Position numbers and translations under genes: made by a program
Shown here: positions 40,568-51,425 of the stretch, piece by piece
Layout of the letters: each line of letters begins with the position of its first letter
Numbering within the stretch: position 1 is the stretch's first letter
Notes under the pieces: model-generated
What the model saw: only the letters and a program-made list of their open reading frames with translations
The model's database searches: none
What the model was told of the DNA's origin: nothing
Assembly (NCBI GenBank): GCA_029204225.1
Contig: CM055107.1
Location: 13,181,408 to 13,232,832, forward strand
DNA: 51,425 nucleotides
Direction: 5' to 3'
Origin: Diphasiastrum complanatum
Taxonomy: Eukaryota > Streptophyta > Lycopodiopsida > Lycopodiales > Lycopodiaceae

Positions 40568-42340
40568 TTGGAGAACAACGATTCCTGGTATATAGATTCG
40601 AGAGCAATCCAACATATGACTCACCATGATGACTGGCTCAAAGACTATAAGTCATTCACCCACTTACGAGTTGTGCAACTTGGAAACAACTCATCGCACT
40701 CAATCAAAGAGGAAGGAATAATTAGAGTTGAATTCAAAAGAGGTGAAGTCAAGTTGTTGTCCAACATTCTCCATGTTCCAAATCTAACCAAAAATCTGCT
40801 CTCAGTTAGCAAAATTATGGATTCAGGTTGGAGGGTCGAATTCGACAAACGGCTGCACAATTATTGACAAATCCCGGAAGGTTCTAGCCTTTGAAAGAAG
40901 AAGTGGCTATCTTTACAAACTCAACCACTACGACTCTTCTAACAGTCAAGCTCTTCACACAACCACTTCTGAATAAAATGATATGCTATGGCATTTCAGA
41001 CTTGGCCACTTCAATTTCAATAGTATTTAGCAAATGTTTGTTCAGAGACTAGTACAGAATCTGCCTTCTATCAGCAAGCCAACTTCTCCATGCGAAAGTT
41101 GTATTATCAACAAGCATGCTAGAAGTCCCTTCATTTCAGATTCAGTTCATACTTCCAAAGGCTTGCTTGACCTTGTACATAGCGACATTTGTGGCCCAAT
41201 ACAAATTGCTTCCATAGGAGCAGCTCTCTATTTCCTAACCTTCGTCGACGACTTCTCTTGAAGGACTGCTACTTACTTTATGAAGAACAAATCTGACGCA
41301 TTCACACTCTTCAAGCACAGTACAAAGCATTTGCAGAAAACCAGAATCAGAGGAAGATCAAAGCTCTATGCACAGATTTTGTAGAATCGATCCATCACCA
41401 AAGCCCTGAATGGCAAGACCCCTTATGATGTGTGGATAGGATCAAAACCATCACTCAAATATATTCGAGTGTTTGGATGCATCGCTTTTGCTCAGATCCC
41501 TGAAGATCTAAGAAGAAAACTGGAGGACAAAAGCCAAAAAATGATTTTCATTGGCTATTCCCAAGATCACAAGACATACAAGCTCTACAATTTGGATACT
41601 GAGAAGGAATTTACTAGTAGAGATGTCATTTTTGTGGAAGACCAGTTCATTGACCACAAGGGAAAAGCTGCTGACAAATCTGACCCAAGGATCGAGCACC
41701 CAAATTTCAATCCAAGGATTCAATTGCAGAAAAGCGACACTGACTCAAAAAATGAGTCAAAACCTCAATGAGTCAACACACATTAGAGGACCAAAGTTCA
41801 AACCAGAAGGTCGAATAGGTCCAGACAGCCTCCATCCAGATTTGTGGATGATCTGGCTTGCTACTTTATGTAGGAACCAACCACCGTTTTTGAGGCAATG
41901 TCTACTCCTAATGCTGACCAGTGGAAAGTAGTGATGGACATTGAATTCAATTCTCTGATAGAGAATCAAACATGGACAGTCACTGAGCTGTGCCAAAGGA
42001 CCGAAACCCAATTCCATGCAAATGGATATTCAAGACGAAGTACGACGCTGAAGGGAGGCTAAATTGTTACAAGGCCAGGGTAGTCGCCAAAGGCTTTTCC
42101 CAAATTCTAGAATCAACATGCTTCAATCTGCCTACTTCTCTCCTTTGCAGCCGCAGCAGATCTTGAAGTCCACCAGATGGATGTCCAAACCGCTTTCCTC
42201 AACGGAACAATCGAAGAAGAAATCTATATGTCATAGCCAGAGGGATACGATCTCAAGGGCAATCAAAAGCACCTTGTATGAAAAATCCACAAGGATCTCT
42301 ATAGGCTGAAACAATCACCCAGAGCCCCAGAGAGCAATAA
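40568..42340 (+). pseudogene. Copia protease end, integrase and RT N-terminus
   Basis: SWYIDSRAIQHMT (~40580) is the protease/gag-pre-integrase start (usual DSGASxHM). It continues with LSNILHVPNLTKNLLSVSKI, a frame-shifted gag-pre-integrase region, CESCIINKHARSPF and LVHSDICGPIQ (~41185), FLTFVDDFS (integrase D; ~41237), a deletion of the second catalytic region, GKTPYDVWIGSKPSLKYIRV, FGCIAFAQIPEDLRRKLEDK and FIGYSQDHKTYKLYN. RT follows: WTVTEL-like block (~41970), HQMDVQTAFLNGTIEEEIYM (~42175). It stops at LKQSPRAP (~42325). The catalytic YVDD, RNase H and 3' LTR are absent. Confidence 0.85.
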
Positions 42341-43738
42341 CTTGCTCTTTTTTTCTATTACATCAAAGTATTGTCTGCAAATAGATTTATTTGTAGAGTA
42401 AAATGCTTTAATGATTGTTAATTAGTATCAATCATAAGCTCTATCTCTAAACTGAGTATGCTTTCGCAAAGCGCAAACAAATCGTTTGTGTAGGCCTATT
42501 GAAGAACTAACTTATAAATCAAAGAATTAATTTATACTATCTGTCAAAGTGCACGCACCGAGGGATCGATGGAATCCTACCATATCGGCTCTTTCTTTCA
42601 TTCCGTACCACCATTTCATTCATTCCCCAACAAAAGGTGGCTACAAAATGGTGTCACATGCCTTTTATAGACAAGGCTAGGGTTAGGGTTTGGGACTTAA
42701 AACCACGTGCCAAAACAACTTGACTTTATAAAAATCTTTACAGTAAATTTGTTATTAACTAGTTGGGTCCCTTTTACTTTGGGCCCATTTGAGAGCTAGT
42801 CTATCATTAATTCTTGCACCTTTGGCTTGCGAGTACATTGCAGCTTCTTACGAGTACCTGACTTTACAATTCATAAGACCTAATAACTTTTGTAGGCTCG
42901 GCCATGCATTTGTTCCCTTCACCGTAAAATGTATCTGTGAGGTGCCAGACTTTGTTTCTGCTAGTTGGCCAACTTTTATTGGCGGCGACGCTCTCGGTAG
43001 ATGTGGGTTCTTGAGCTCCCTTGTCATTCTTCTCGTTGATGCTCTCTGTAGTCTTGGTTTCTGATTTTGCTTTTGAATATCCTTTGTACGATTATGATAG
43101 CTAGAGTTTGTTAGAAGATTCTCTTAGGAATCTTATAGAAATCTTCTAACATCTTATTTCAACCCAAAGAATTACACTTTATTCCGACCTTGATCAGTTC
43201 GATCATCCACAGTGTGAGCATCAGCCTACTAGCTATGGAGGATCGAACAGAAAAGCCACCTGAAATTTTTTCGGGTCTAAAGGAACCACCTAAAAATCCA
43301 TCTAAGTTGGATTGTCCACAAGATGAGCATCATCTGCTAGCCTCCCTGCTAAATCTTTTTTCAGTTGGATTGTTTAGGACTCCATAGCCAACAATGACTA
43401 TGAGCAACAATTACTTTTGTGCAAATAACCTTTAAATTTGCTCGCACCTAATTTGTTCTATGCAAATAGTTGCTTTTTGCATATTTTTTCTTAATATTGC
43501 TAATACAAATGTAAAGAAGAGTAAAAGGCATTCCAAAAGAAGCAGGTAAATCAAGAAACAAAATTTAATGGACAGGTTTGCCTTTCAAGCAGCAGTCTAT
43601 CGGATGAACATCTTCTAGTTAGTTAAAGCCTTGTAAGCAGAATTGTAAAAACATTAAAACTATTTTTAATGGAATGGAGGCACCCCAACCTTCTTAATTT
43701 TTTTTAGGGGCATGGAGGCACCTCCCTCCCTCTATGGG
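42341..43738 (+). other. No recognised gene; possible minus-strand LTR
   Basis: The ORFs at 42789 and 43190 have no motif. A minus-strand TATA-like CTATAAAAGGC at about 42661-42671 suggests unrecognised LTR sequence. Nothing firmer seen. Confidence 0.35.
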
Positions 43739-43753
43739 TGGTTGGTCAGCCTG

Positions 43754-43854
<101 letters not shown>

Positions 43855-43953
43855 CTGGGGCCCGTGAGAGGGAGGGAAGGAGGAAAAAGGACTCTAGACT
43901 CTATACTTCATCCATACAATATGCCTCATCCACAAAAAGTTTTTTATATAAAG

Positions 43954-43954
<1 letters not shown>

Positions 43955-44006
<52 letters not shown>

Positions 44007-44095
44007 CGCACACACACATTCGATGTGTTGGGGGAAGCTCTCTCTCTCTCACACACACACACATAGGCGCACACACACACATGCACATGTGTTCC
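43955..44095 (+). repeat. (TG)n tract with TGCGCA centre and CA-rich arm
   Basis: (TG)24 at 43955-44002 is followed by gcgtgcgcacacacaca, a self-complementary junction. (CT)n then (CA)n patches follow to about 44095. Alternating purine-pyrimidine sequence. Confidence 0.95.
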
Positions 44096-44300
44096 AAATT
44101 CTCCCTCCCCCTCTATTTTTCTCTTTTTATTGTCTCTTTTGCTCCCCTCACCCATCCCCCTCCTTTTTTTTCAACTGTGCATTTTTTGGCCCATGGATAA
44201 AAGCTTGTGGGTAACGATTTAGGAATTAAAGCTAGTGAGTTTGGGCTTGTGGTTCAACATTCCTGAAAATGGTGGGCTAAGATAGGGATTTGAGGATTGA
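44096..44300 (+). other. Pyrimidine-rich flank, no gene
   Basis: C/T-rich until 44175, then ordinary sequence ending in an A run at 44299-44312. That run sits at the 3' side of the minus-strand RT as a T run on that strand, not a poly(A) tail. Confidence 0.4.
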
Positions 44301-44312
44301 AAAAAAAAAAAA

Positions 44313-46490
44313 ACAGTTTAAGGTAGTCAAGAAAATTTTTATGTTCATGATTTATGGGTAAAACTTTGGTAATTCAAAATAAATACATCCAGATTGTTGA
44401 TAAAACAAATATCATCCATATACCGAAAAGTATTCTTAAAGGCACGTAAGTACTCTGTTTTACCAAGTCTAGCAAGTCTCTTCATGAAATGCAATTTATA
44501 AAATGATAGATACCAATTACACCAAGTAGGAAAACAGGCGAAGCCCATGGAGATACGACAAACTTGCCTCCAGGTCCTATTAACTTAGTCTCACAATGCA
44601 ATTATCAATCAGTAAGTCATTCCATTGGCAAAGTAGTATTTTGTCAATAGAAGTTCATTTTTCAGTCGATTTGTTTAACCACTTCCATTTAAATTCCCCA
44701 CGGTTAGGTTTCTACTTATAAACAAGTCTTTTGTTTGTACAATTTTTGAACGCATACAAAATCATCTTATGTAACGGTTTTTAGCCCGTCAAGACCAATA
44801 AGAGGGATGTTTTCATAGCAGTTAGAGATGTCGGTAGGCCACATAGAAGTGATTTGCTTGGCACATTAAGCTAGAATTCAATGGATGAGTTGTACTGCCA
44901 AAATAGGTTGTTATCCACATTAAGATACTATGGTATGAATTTGCCATAAGGCTTGCACCCTCCATGAGGAGCAAAGCCAAGAGCTCCTACAAGAAATGTG
45001 GCCACCTTTGAGAAGTAGTCGTCATGTGCATTTGTAATCCATTTGAAAGCATTTTTATGTGCTTTTAAAGTTAAAGTCAAAAAGGCAATTCTTCTTTTCC
45101 TGTTAGGTACTCTAGTATCTTATTAGCAAAGGTATGCTTAATAACTATCATAACATTTATCAATGGTATTATTACCTTCATTAGGGAAAGGGGCAAAGTC
45201 GGGACTAGACAATCTTTGTAAAGCCAAGTTTCTAACAAAGTAGATGCACATGAAACAAGGGCTGTGTTGGGCCTTATCCACACCATTCACATATAGGTTG
45301 GTAGTAATCCAATTATGCTCATCAACAATATTTCTTAAATTGTTTCCTGTTACGCTTTTACTGTGCAGTGATTTGGTCTTCTTTAAGAAGTTCGTTATGG
45401 CATGTTTGCAAATTAGGCCATGTTTCACATTGTTATCATGATCAATGTTCTAATATATGGGTAGCATTTTAGCCAGTTTAAAGTTTAAACCAATCTTGGT
45501 AAAGTTCAGTAGTGACCTCATTAATATTGGATTGACGTATAAGAATATGATTAAGTAGTTTGTTCACGTCGTTCTTTAAAAATCTATTACTAATAATTCT
45601 AGTATCATATAAATAACATGCCCAAAACTCTCACAAATAAACTCTTTAAATCATTTAGTGTTAGAGCAAGTACAAGGTGGAATATTATCAACATCAACTC
45701 ACAAAAGACTTGAAAGGGTTTGTACCATTCATGCTTTAAATGCGGAAAATAGGTCCAACCAAACACAATCTGCTCAAAGATCTCATCAATATGACCGAAA
45801 GTCTGAAGTGCAGTCTCAAAATAAAGTTGTTTAGCATTTATACTCTCAAAGCATCTATTGTAATAGCGTAAATGCAAAAATATCTTCCCTTTGTCTCTTC
45901 TAATGATTAGTTGTTGTCTACCAGTTGCACTGACCTCCAGTGATCTTATTTCTTCTATTTCCTCCTGCACAAGGATCAATCACGGCAAAAATTTAGCTTT
46001 CTAATAGGAAAATCCTCTTTGCCACCACTATTTGCCTCTCATTGCCTTTATTCAGAAAGTACATCTTCTTGTTGCCAATGTTTGATATGACCGAGTTCAG
46101 ATTGTTGAGATTGAAGGATCCTATCTTTTTGCTGGTATTTTGGAAGTATCTATCCCGTAAGATAGAGAAGCTAGGCTTTTTCAAAAGGCGTTCAATTTGT
46201 GGATGTTCTCGTCATTGCCAAGGTGTGCTAGAAGCTTAGCAGTAGGGTTATTGGAAAGTTCAATGGCAACATCAATCATGTGTTGTCTGATAAAAAGAAC
46301 GACAAGGTGGGCTTGAACAACATCTCTAGCAAGCTTGTGTAGCTAAAGGAAAAAATGCATTAAATTGGTTCTGTAGAGAGGCACCAGGGAAGAATTTGAC
46401 AAGGTTATTCATCACAAACTAGATAGCAAGATCAAACCAGATAATAGAAGAATTGTTTTTGCATTTGTCACCACATCTACACTCAAAGAA
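44313..46490 (-). pseudogene. Divergent reverse transcriptase (not LTR, not L1), decayed
   Basis: A long minus-strand coding trace broken by stops. An early part has CRCGDKCKNNSSIIW (~46475) and LARDVVQAHLVVLFIRQHMI (~46320), then helices at 46184-45993 and 45979-45605. Next come ALQRLSSPDFAPFPNEGNNT (~45210), LTLKAHKNAFKWITNAHDDY (~45080-45020), WPTDISNCYENIPLIGLDGL (~44845-44785), MGFACFPTWCNWYLSFYKLH (44548) and FRYMDDICFINN (catalytic YMDD at 44422-44411). The TLKxHK block, the D of TDIS and the R-Y-M-D-D box identify a reverse transcriptase. The spacing and RY.DD form resemble Penelope-like or single-copy rvt-type RTs rather than copia, gypsy or LINE. The C-terminus is cut near 44313. 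No GIY-YIG endonuclease seen. Confidence 0.7.
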
Positions 46491-46517
46491 AGGTCTTTTC
46501 TAGTTCTAGATTCTAGC

Positions 46518-47224
46518 TTGATGCAAGCTAAAACCAGTTTCAAAGTGGCCCCTAGATCTTGTCTAGGTCTGCTCAAAAGGACATCTCGAGGGTTTAAATA
46601 TGCTCATTTTTATGACGATATCAAAGGCAATAGGAGTGTCAAAAGGAATTATAAGCTCTTGAGGATGGACAAGCTTTCTCTCACTCATAATGATGGCAAA
46701 GCCCTCTTTGCCAAGGACAAGAACAAAGGGAGATCAAGAACCAATATCAACAATCCTCAAGCAAGGACAAAGCTAAATCCAAAGAGAAAGATGAGGAGGA
46801 AGATGATTCCTCTAATGCTTCATCACCCAAGCCCAAAAAGACAAGCCCAAAAAGAAGAAGATTAAGTGCTTTTATTGTGGCAAAAAAAGGCCATTATGCC
46901 ACCAATTGCTTCAAGAAGAAGAATCAACTCAAGGCCAACATCACCAATGAGAAGGAAGACACTATTGCAAGTGATGGAACAAGAGTGATAATATCTCGGA
47001 CCAAGCCTCTTGCCAATAATCTCACATTTCATGCAAGAAGCAAGCATATAGAAATGGCACACCATTTTGTGAGAGAAAAGCTTATTGGAGGAGAAATCTA
47101 TTTGGAGCATGTCAACTCGTCCTCTTGTATTGCCGATCTACTCACCAAGCCTTTGAGCAAAATTGCTTTCATCAAGCATATCTTGGAGCTATATCAAGAT
47201 CAGTGCTTCGATCTTCATAGATAA
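46518..47224 (+). pseudogene. Copia internal-deletion derivative: gag knuckle joined to RNase H end
   Basis: Gag-like sequence (SFKVAPRSC ... FKYAHFYDDI) leads through a basic region to KCFYCGKKGHYATNC (46868-46912, intact CX2CX4HX4C, with a one-base shift inside the A run). About 130 bp later the frame reads ARSKHIEMAHHFVREKLIGG, then CIADLLTKPLSK and HILELYQ, the last part of copia RNase H. Protease, integrase and RT are missing. The ORF 46877-47224 reads through this junction without a stop. Confidence 0.8.
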
Positions 47225-47417
47225 TTTCTTACGAGTGTGAAGAATTGAAAAAGGGGTCTTATGTTTTTATGTATTGCCAATCTTCTCACCAAGCCTTTGA
47301 GCAAAGTGCTTTCATCAAGGCATATCTTGGAGCTATATCAAGATCAATGCTTAGATCTTCATAGATAATTTTTTAGGAGGAGTGTGAAGAATTGAAAAAA
47401 GGGTCTTATGTTTTTTT
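47126..47417 (+). repeat. 144-bp tandem duplication at the copia 3' end
   Basis: Copy 1 is 47126-47269 and copy 2 is 47270-47417. Each spans the ADLLTKPLSK codons, the stop and the first bases of the LTR (TGTGAAGAATTG at 47236 and 47383). Confidence 0.9.
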
Positions 47418-47734
47418 ATATCAAGCAACTAGGTGTAGGATGTTGATAGGACCAAATTTGGCATAGATGGCAAATTATCCATTTCCACTTGTAATGCCAC
47501 TATTTAGCCAAAATAGAGTAAGAGGCTAAACTTGTGCCAATTAGAGTGTAGACAAGTGTAATACTTTTGTTTGATGAAATTTAAGTGGGTCCAATAGGAT
47601 TTAGAGGTGGAACCTTGAGGGGTCCAATAGAATTTGAGATTTTCTTGAAAATGGTCCAATAGAATTTAGAGGTGAATGAATCACTGGTCCAATAGGATTA
47701 AGAGGTGGCAAAAGTGTGGTCCAATCATAGTTAA
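47383..47734 (+). repeat. Probable 3' LTR part of the deletion derivative
   Basis: Starts TGTGAAGAATTG after the purine tract TAGGAGGAG. The phrase ggtccaatag(a/g)att recurs at about 47587, 47620, 47651 and 47686. The 3' border is not visible; copia RT follows. Confidence 0.4.
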
Positions 47735-48540
47735 GGAGAGATGCAATGCAAATAGAGTTGCTTTGATAGATAATCAAACTTGGAATCTTGTACACCTTCT
47801 ATATGGGAATAAGCCACTTGCATGTAAGTGGATCTATAGATCAAAGTACAATCAAGATGGATCTATAAGTAAGTACAAAGCTAGATTGGTTTCTAAGGGG
47901 TTTCTTTAAACTAAAGGCATAGATTATGAAGAAACAGTTGCACCTATAGCAAAGCTTGTAACTATTAGATTGATCATTTGTATTGATAGTTTGTTCAAGT
48001 GGAATCTCTATCAAATGGATGTGACCAATGCATTTTTGAATGGATACTTGGAGGAGGAAATATACATGTTGCAATCCGAGGGCTTCATCAAGGATGGTGA
48101 GGAGGACAAGGTTTGCCACTTAAGGAAGAGCCTATATGGCTTGAAGCAGGAACCTAGAGCTTGGTACTGTAGGTTGCATGATTTTCTCTACTCCCTTGGC
48201 TTTGTGATTAGCTCTTATGAGCCTTCTTTGTACATCAAATGTAATGATGGAAAGATCATCATTTTAGTTCTTTATGTTGATGATATCATATTGACAAGAA
48301 ATGATGGTGAAGGCATAAGAAAAGTTAAAATTCCTTTGTCTAGTGAATTCAAGATGGTAGACCTAGGACTTCTGAAGTTCATACTTGGAATGGAAGTTTC
48401 TAGAGGTAGTGTTTTCACTTTTATAAGTCAATCAAAGTTTGCTACTTCCATACTTGAAAGGTTTGGCATGGAAGATTGTAAAGGGATTGACACCCCTATG
48501 GAGCAACTTTGTAAAGTTTCTAATGTTTTTGCAAAATGTT
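47735..48540 (+). pseudogene. Copia reverse transcriptase, well preserved
   Basis: It starts RVALIDNQTWNLVHLLYGNK, then PLACKWIYRSKYNQDGSISK and YKARLVSKGF. After one stop come the ORF blocks YQMDVTNAFLNGYLEEEIYM, KSLYGLKQEPRAWYCRLHDF and ILVLYVDDIILT (active site, ~48267-48300), FKMVDLGLLKFILGMEVSRG and IDTPMEQ. The 190-residue frame 47970-48542 is intact through the catalytic YVDD. The start lacks the usual EM+ALI context, and RNase H is replaced at 48541 by R1 LTR-like sequence. Confidence 0.9.
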
Positions 48541-49060
48541 AGCATTTTACAAATCATTTTTTTTACTTCTATTGAAAGTTTCAAAATTTACGAGAAGTTT
48601 TAAAAATCTTAAAATCATAAAAAAAATGGACTTCCACCACTTCTTGGTTCAAAAGATTTCGTGTTTCAACTATTTATACTAAGCAGTTAACGTGTATCCA
48701 GTAGGATAACTAATCAGGTTGCAGTTCACAATTGCCAGTTGGTAGTAATGAGCCGTCATCCATCCAGTTAGGACATCCCGGAAAATTTACTTTCAAACCA
48801 GCTAGGGCAAGTCTTTAGCTTCATATCAAGCAGAACAATAATTGTCGTTCTTCAACATGGTCAACTCCTTCGACTTTTGTCGGGGTCGTCAATAAGTCGG
48901 ATGTTGTCCGATATGTCAGAGCCCACCTGTTGAGCGATTCCCGAGTATTTCTGTAGATTGTGTAGAAACACGAATAAACTGCAAAACTAGATAATGTAAT
49001 GGATGTAGATTAAAGATCGATTATTCGGATGAATCACTCCGATAGTGGAATAATCCAACA
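48541..49060 (-). repeat. R1-family LTR copy (U3 conserved)
   Basis: 48668-49060 is homologous to 3890-4282, including the TATA region, tgttgagcgattccc and tggatgtagattaaagatcg, and both end AATCCAACA. The part below 48668 does not match the solo LTR, so R-U5 differs or is replaced. No matching target duplication is visible. Confidence 0.75.
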
Positions 49061-49620
49061 AAATGGAGAATCCTTCATAAATGATGTTATTAAAGACCAA
49101 ATTCGGCATTCACATGGAAAAAATGAATATATAGGATCATTTTTTATGCAAATGAAGGAGTTGCAAGACCAGTGAATCGTGATGTTTAAGAAAACATCGA
49201 TCAATTACAACTGGTTTTTCACCCCAACTGTACGGATCCTAGATGGTGGTACGTGATTCAAATCGCTCCTCAAAGTAAAAGAATTTTTGAAGATAGAGAT
49301 GTCATGCAGGAGGATATGGCACTACCAACCCGATGCATCTGAACAAGATTGTGAGGATGAACTTGATGACACATTTTTGGAGGATCATGTACATGCTTCA
49401 CAAGCAAATGATGATATTGAGTGTGTTGCATCATCATCAAAAGGATCGACGTCGCACGACACAACTTCTCGATCTCCATCGTTGTCACCATTGCATCAAC
49501 TTGTGAAGATTAACTTAGTAATAATGAACCTATAGGAGATATTTGGGCAGAATTAGAGATAGAGCCGTTTGCTTTGGTGGATTTGTCACGTGATGATGTG
49601 GCACCATGACTATGAGAAAT
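49061..49620 (+). pseudogene. CACTA transposase C-terminal remnant
   Basis: Reads DEGVARPVNRDV (with the stop in context), then QLVFHPNCTDPRWWYVIQIA and PQSKRIFEDRDVMQEDMA, and an acidic Ser-rich tail including DCEDELDDTFLEDH. The PRWWYV block resembles the DUF4216-type C-terminus of plant CACTA transposases. Borders are uncertain. Confidence 0.5.
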
Positions 49621-49904
49621 AAGCAAATGAATAAGTGAGACATTACGATGTATATGCAACTTATTGTAATAGTAATCACCCTTGTTCACAGATGCAATTG
49701 CACTTAATTATTTAATTAGTCAACCACCAAAGTTGACACATGTGAGTAGTGTTGTGATACATAAATTTCTTTATTCATTTGTGTATATGGCCACTATGTG
49801 ATAGAAAATGAATTCAAATGTGTTGATAAACAAACAATTCTCAAAAGCTATCCATTTTCATTTTGCAAATATTTTGTAGTTATATATCGATGGGCCTTTT
49901 TTTT
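49621..49904 (+). other. No recognised feature
   Basis: AT-rich, no motif or repeat seen. Confidence 0.4.
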
Positions 49905-50530
49905 TCATCAGTCTCAGTGTGAGCCTAATCTTGGCGAAGTGCTATACAACATGTGTGTTAAATTTGCAAAGACATAGATACTCGACACAGATCATAAACA
50001 ATGTAACAATCAATGCGGCGTGACAATCAGAGATGGAAGAATAGACTGTATTTTTGAGGTTTGATTTTCAAAGTGAGCCATTCAATATCTCGTTCGTTGG
50101 CGAACTGATGCTCCCCTTGGTTAGTGTGTTTTGCTCGTTGGTAGACTTCCATGCACAACTCTATTCTTTGTCTGCACACACACTCTCACGTTTTTTTTTG
50201 TGTGTGTTTGATCTATATTTTTTATATATCCACTATGTGGAGTTTTACAAGATAGCTTAAAGGAGAATTACAAGACAACTTAATGCTAGTTAACTGTCTC
50301 TCCAGTAATGTTGCCTTTTGCAGACGAGCGTGACAACTTGAGAGCTTCACGCCCGTCTTTGGGAGGTCGATATGTCGGCCATGCTCGATAATCTTTTTCG
50401 GCACTTCACTTTTGGTAGGGGGTCTGATAGTCGGTGAGTGCCGATATGTCGGCCCTTTCGGGAATGGATGCCTTGTCGGTCACTTTGGGGAATGCCAGGA
50501 AATGGTTTGTATGAGTCCAAGATTTCCAAA
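49905..50530 (-). repeat. R2-family LTR copy
   Basis: Homologous to 34366-34927 and 29268-29850 (agtgagccattcaatatctc, cgttcgttggcgaactgatg, gatatgtcgg). At the upper end about 75 bp (50531-50606) match the internal 3' end next to the LTR at 34927 (ttgaac.atgcaacctt..., tatccaattc), so it is a 3' LTR in minus orientation. Confidence 0.75.
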
Positions 50531-50606
50531 ACTCCCACTTGAACGATGCAACCTTCTTTTCATTTATCCAATTCCCATTGATTTTCTGTGTTTTATAGTG
50601 GTGTGT

Positions 50607-50820
50607 TTATGCGGACGAGCGTGACAACTTGATAGCTTCATGCCCGTCGTTGGGGGTCGATATGTTGGCCATGCCCGATAATCTTTTTCGGCACTTCAAC
50701 TTTTGGTAACGGTCCGATGTGTCGGCGAGTGCCAATATGTCGGCCCTTTCGGGAATCGTTGTTTTGTCGGTCACTTGGGAAATGCCAGGGAATATTTGCA
50801 TGATTTCACCATTTCCAACA
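50607..50820 (-). repeat. Second partial R2 U3, about 285 bp from the first
   Basis: 50607-50820 repeats 50322-50530 (gacgagcgtgacaacttga, gataatctttttcggcactt, gatatgtcggccctttcggg). It ends TTTCCAACA, the expected LTR terminus. Confidence 0.85.
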
Positions 50821-51425
50821 TATTACCCTCGGTTACCAGAGTATTTTGGAATTTTGGCCTCCCTATAACCCTCTCTATACCCTCCTTATAAACCTCTGTA
50901 TAACTCTCGTTAGCAGGGATTTTTTGAAATGTCCAGGGCCTCCCTATAACCCTCCCTATGAGTCTTTGAAAAACATGTTCAAATTTGCATGGCTTATACC
51001 CAGGCCACGTTATGGACCTGCTGACGCTTGAGCTTTCCGCTTCCCCTGCACTCTTTTTTTTAGATTCTATCTTTCAAAAAAATGCTCAAAAAAAGTGCTT
51101 GAAATGGGGCGTCTTGTTGTATGCAAATGATCAAAAAGTGCAAGCAAATACTTGAGAACTATCATCTGTCAACCATGTCAATGGTAGCAAATTATTACTC
51201 TTAACAACATTTTGAGACTAAAACTTGTCATAAAGTATGCTTGGTTAATATTCGCACAAAGTAAAAGAGGGTGTAAATCTAAAATGACCAACCAGTAAAC
51301 TTTGATAATACCTACTTCCTTCTTCAACTCTTCAAGAATTTTCATCATCTCCTTGAACTTCTTTGACCAAGTGAAACACCATGAGTATGGTCTTGCATTG
51401 GAAGGCCAATAACATTCACAAAAAA
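50821..51425 (+). other. No recognised gene
   Basis: A short direct repeat gcctccctataaccctc(t/c) occurs at about 50859 and 50938. The rest shows no motif. Confidence 0.4.

Noticed and set aside
42789-43387. Short plus-strand ORFs as genes
   Set aside because: No motif, no splice context, and both are within the length expected by chance.

Overview
The window looks like nuclear DNA of a large, repeat-rich plant genome. A gymnosperm fits best, because one conserved gene has introns of 0.1 to 8.8 kb packed with old transposons. The species is not proven by the sequence. The only host gene I recognise with confidence is the 3' part of a chloroplast lumen DegP/HtrA-type serine protease (DEG1), six exons on the + strand between 9159 and 20145. 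They carry the catalytic Asp, the GNSGG serine motif and the PDZ region. The exons for the transit peptide and the catalytic His are not in the window and should lie upstream of position 1.

Layout. 1-8.6 kb: remains of a copia element ending in an LTR, then two chromovirus-like gypsy elements in the same orientation. A 924-bp solo LTR with a perfect 5-bp target duplication splits the integrase of the first. 8.6-20.1 kb: DEG1, whose 8.8-kb intron holds a copia LTR with gag remains, a minus-strand LINE, microsatellites and a GC-rich palindromic repeat. A shorter intron holds a tRNA-like SINE head. 20.1-30 kb: a minus-strand copia integrase with its 5' LTR, a Tat/Athila-type gypsy interrupted by a copia 3' LTR plus RNase H, CACTA transposase pieces, and two copia gag pieces facing opposite ways. 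30-35 kb: long GA tracts, a copia RNase H, a second CACTA transposase and a copia 3' LTR. 38.7-42.3 kb: a copia element with a duplicated gag. 43.7-51.4 kb: long GA and GT microsatellites, a divergent reverse transcriptase, further copia and CACTA pieces, and LTR copies.

The most unusual part is 35.8-38.6 kb on the minus strand. It is a decayed, apparently intron-containing gene combining a ParB/sulfiredoxin-like domain with a beta-class DNA N6-adenine/N4-cytosine methyltransferase (motif IV before motif I). Five copies of an 11-bp palindrome lie inside the locus. A second unusual item is the minus-strand reverse transcriptase at 44.3-46.5 kb, which is of neither LTR nor L1 type. All mobile-element reading frames are broken, so apart from DEG1 nothing here is clearly functional. 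Family calls come from motifs read by eye; no database search was run.
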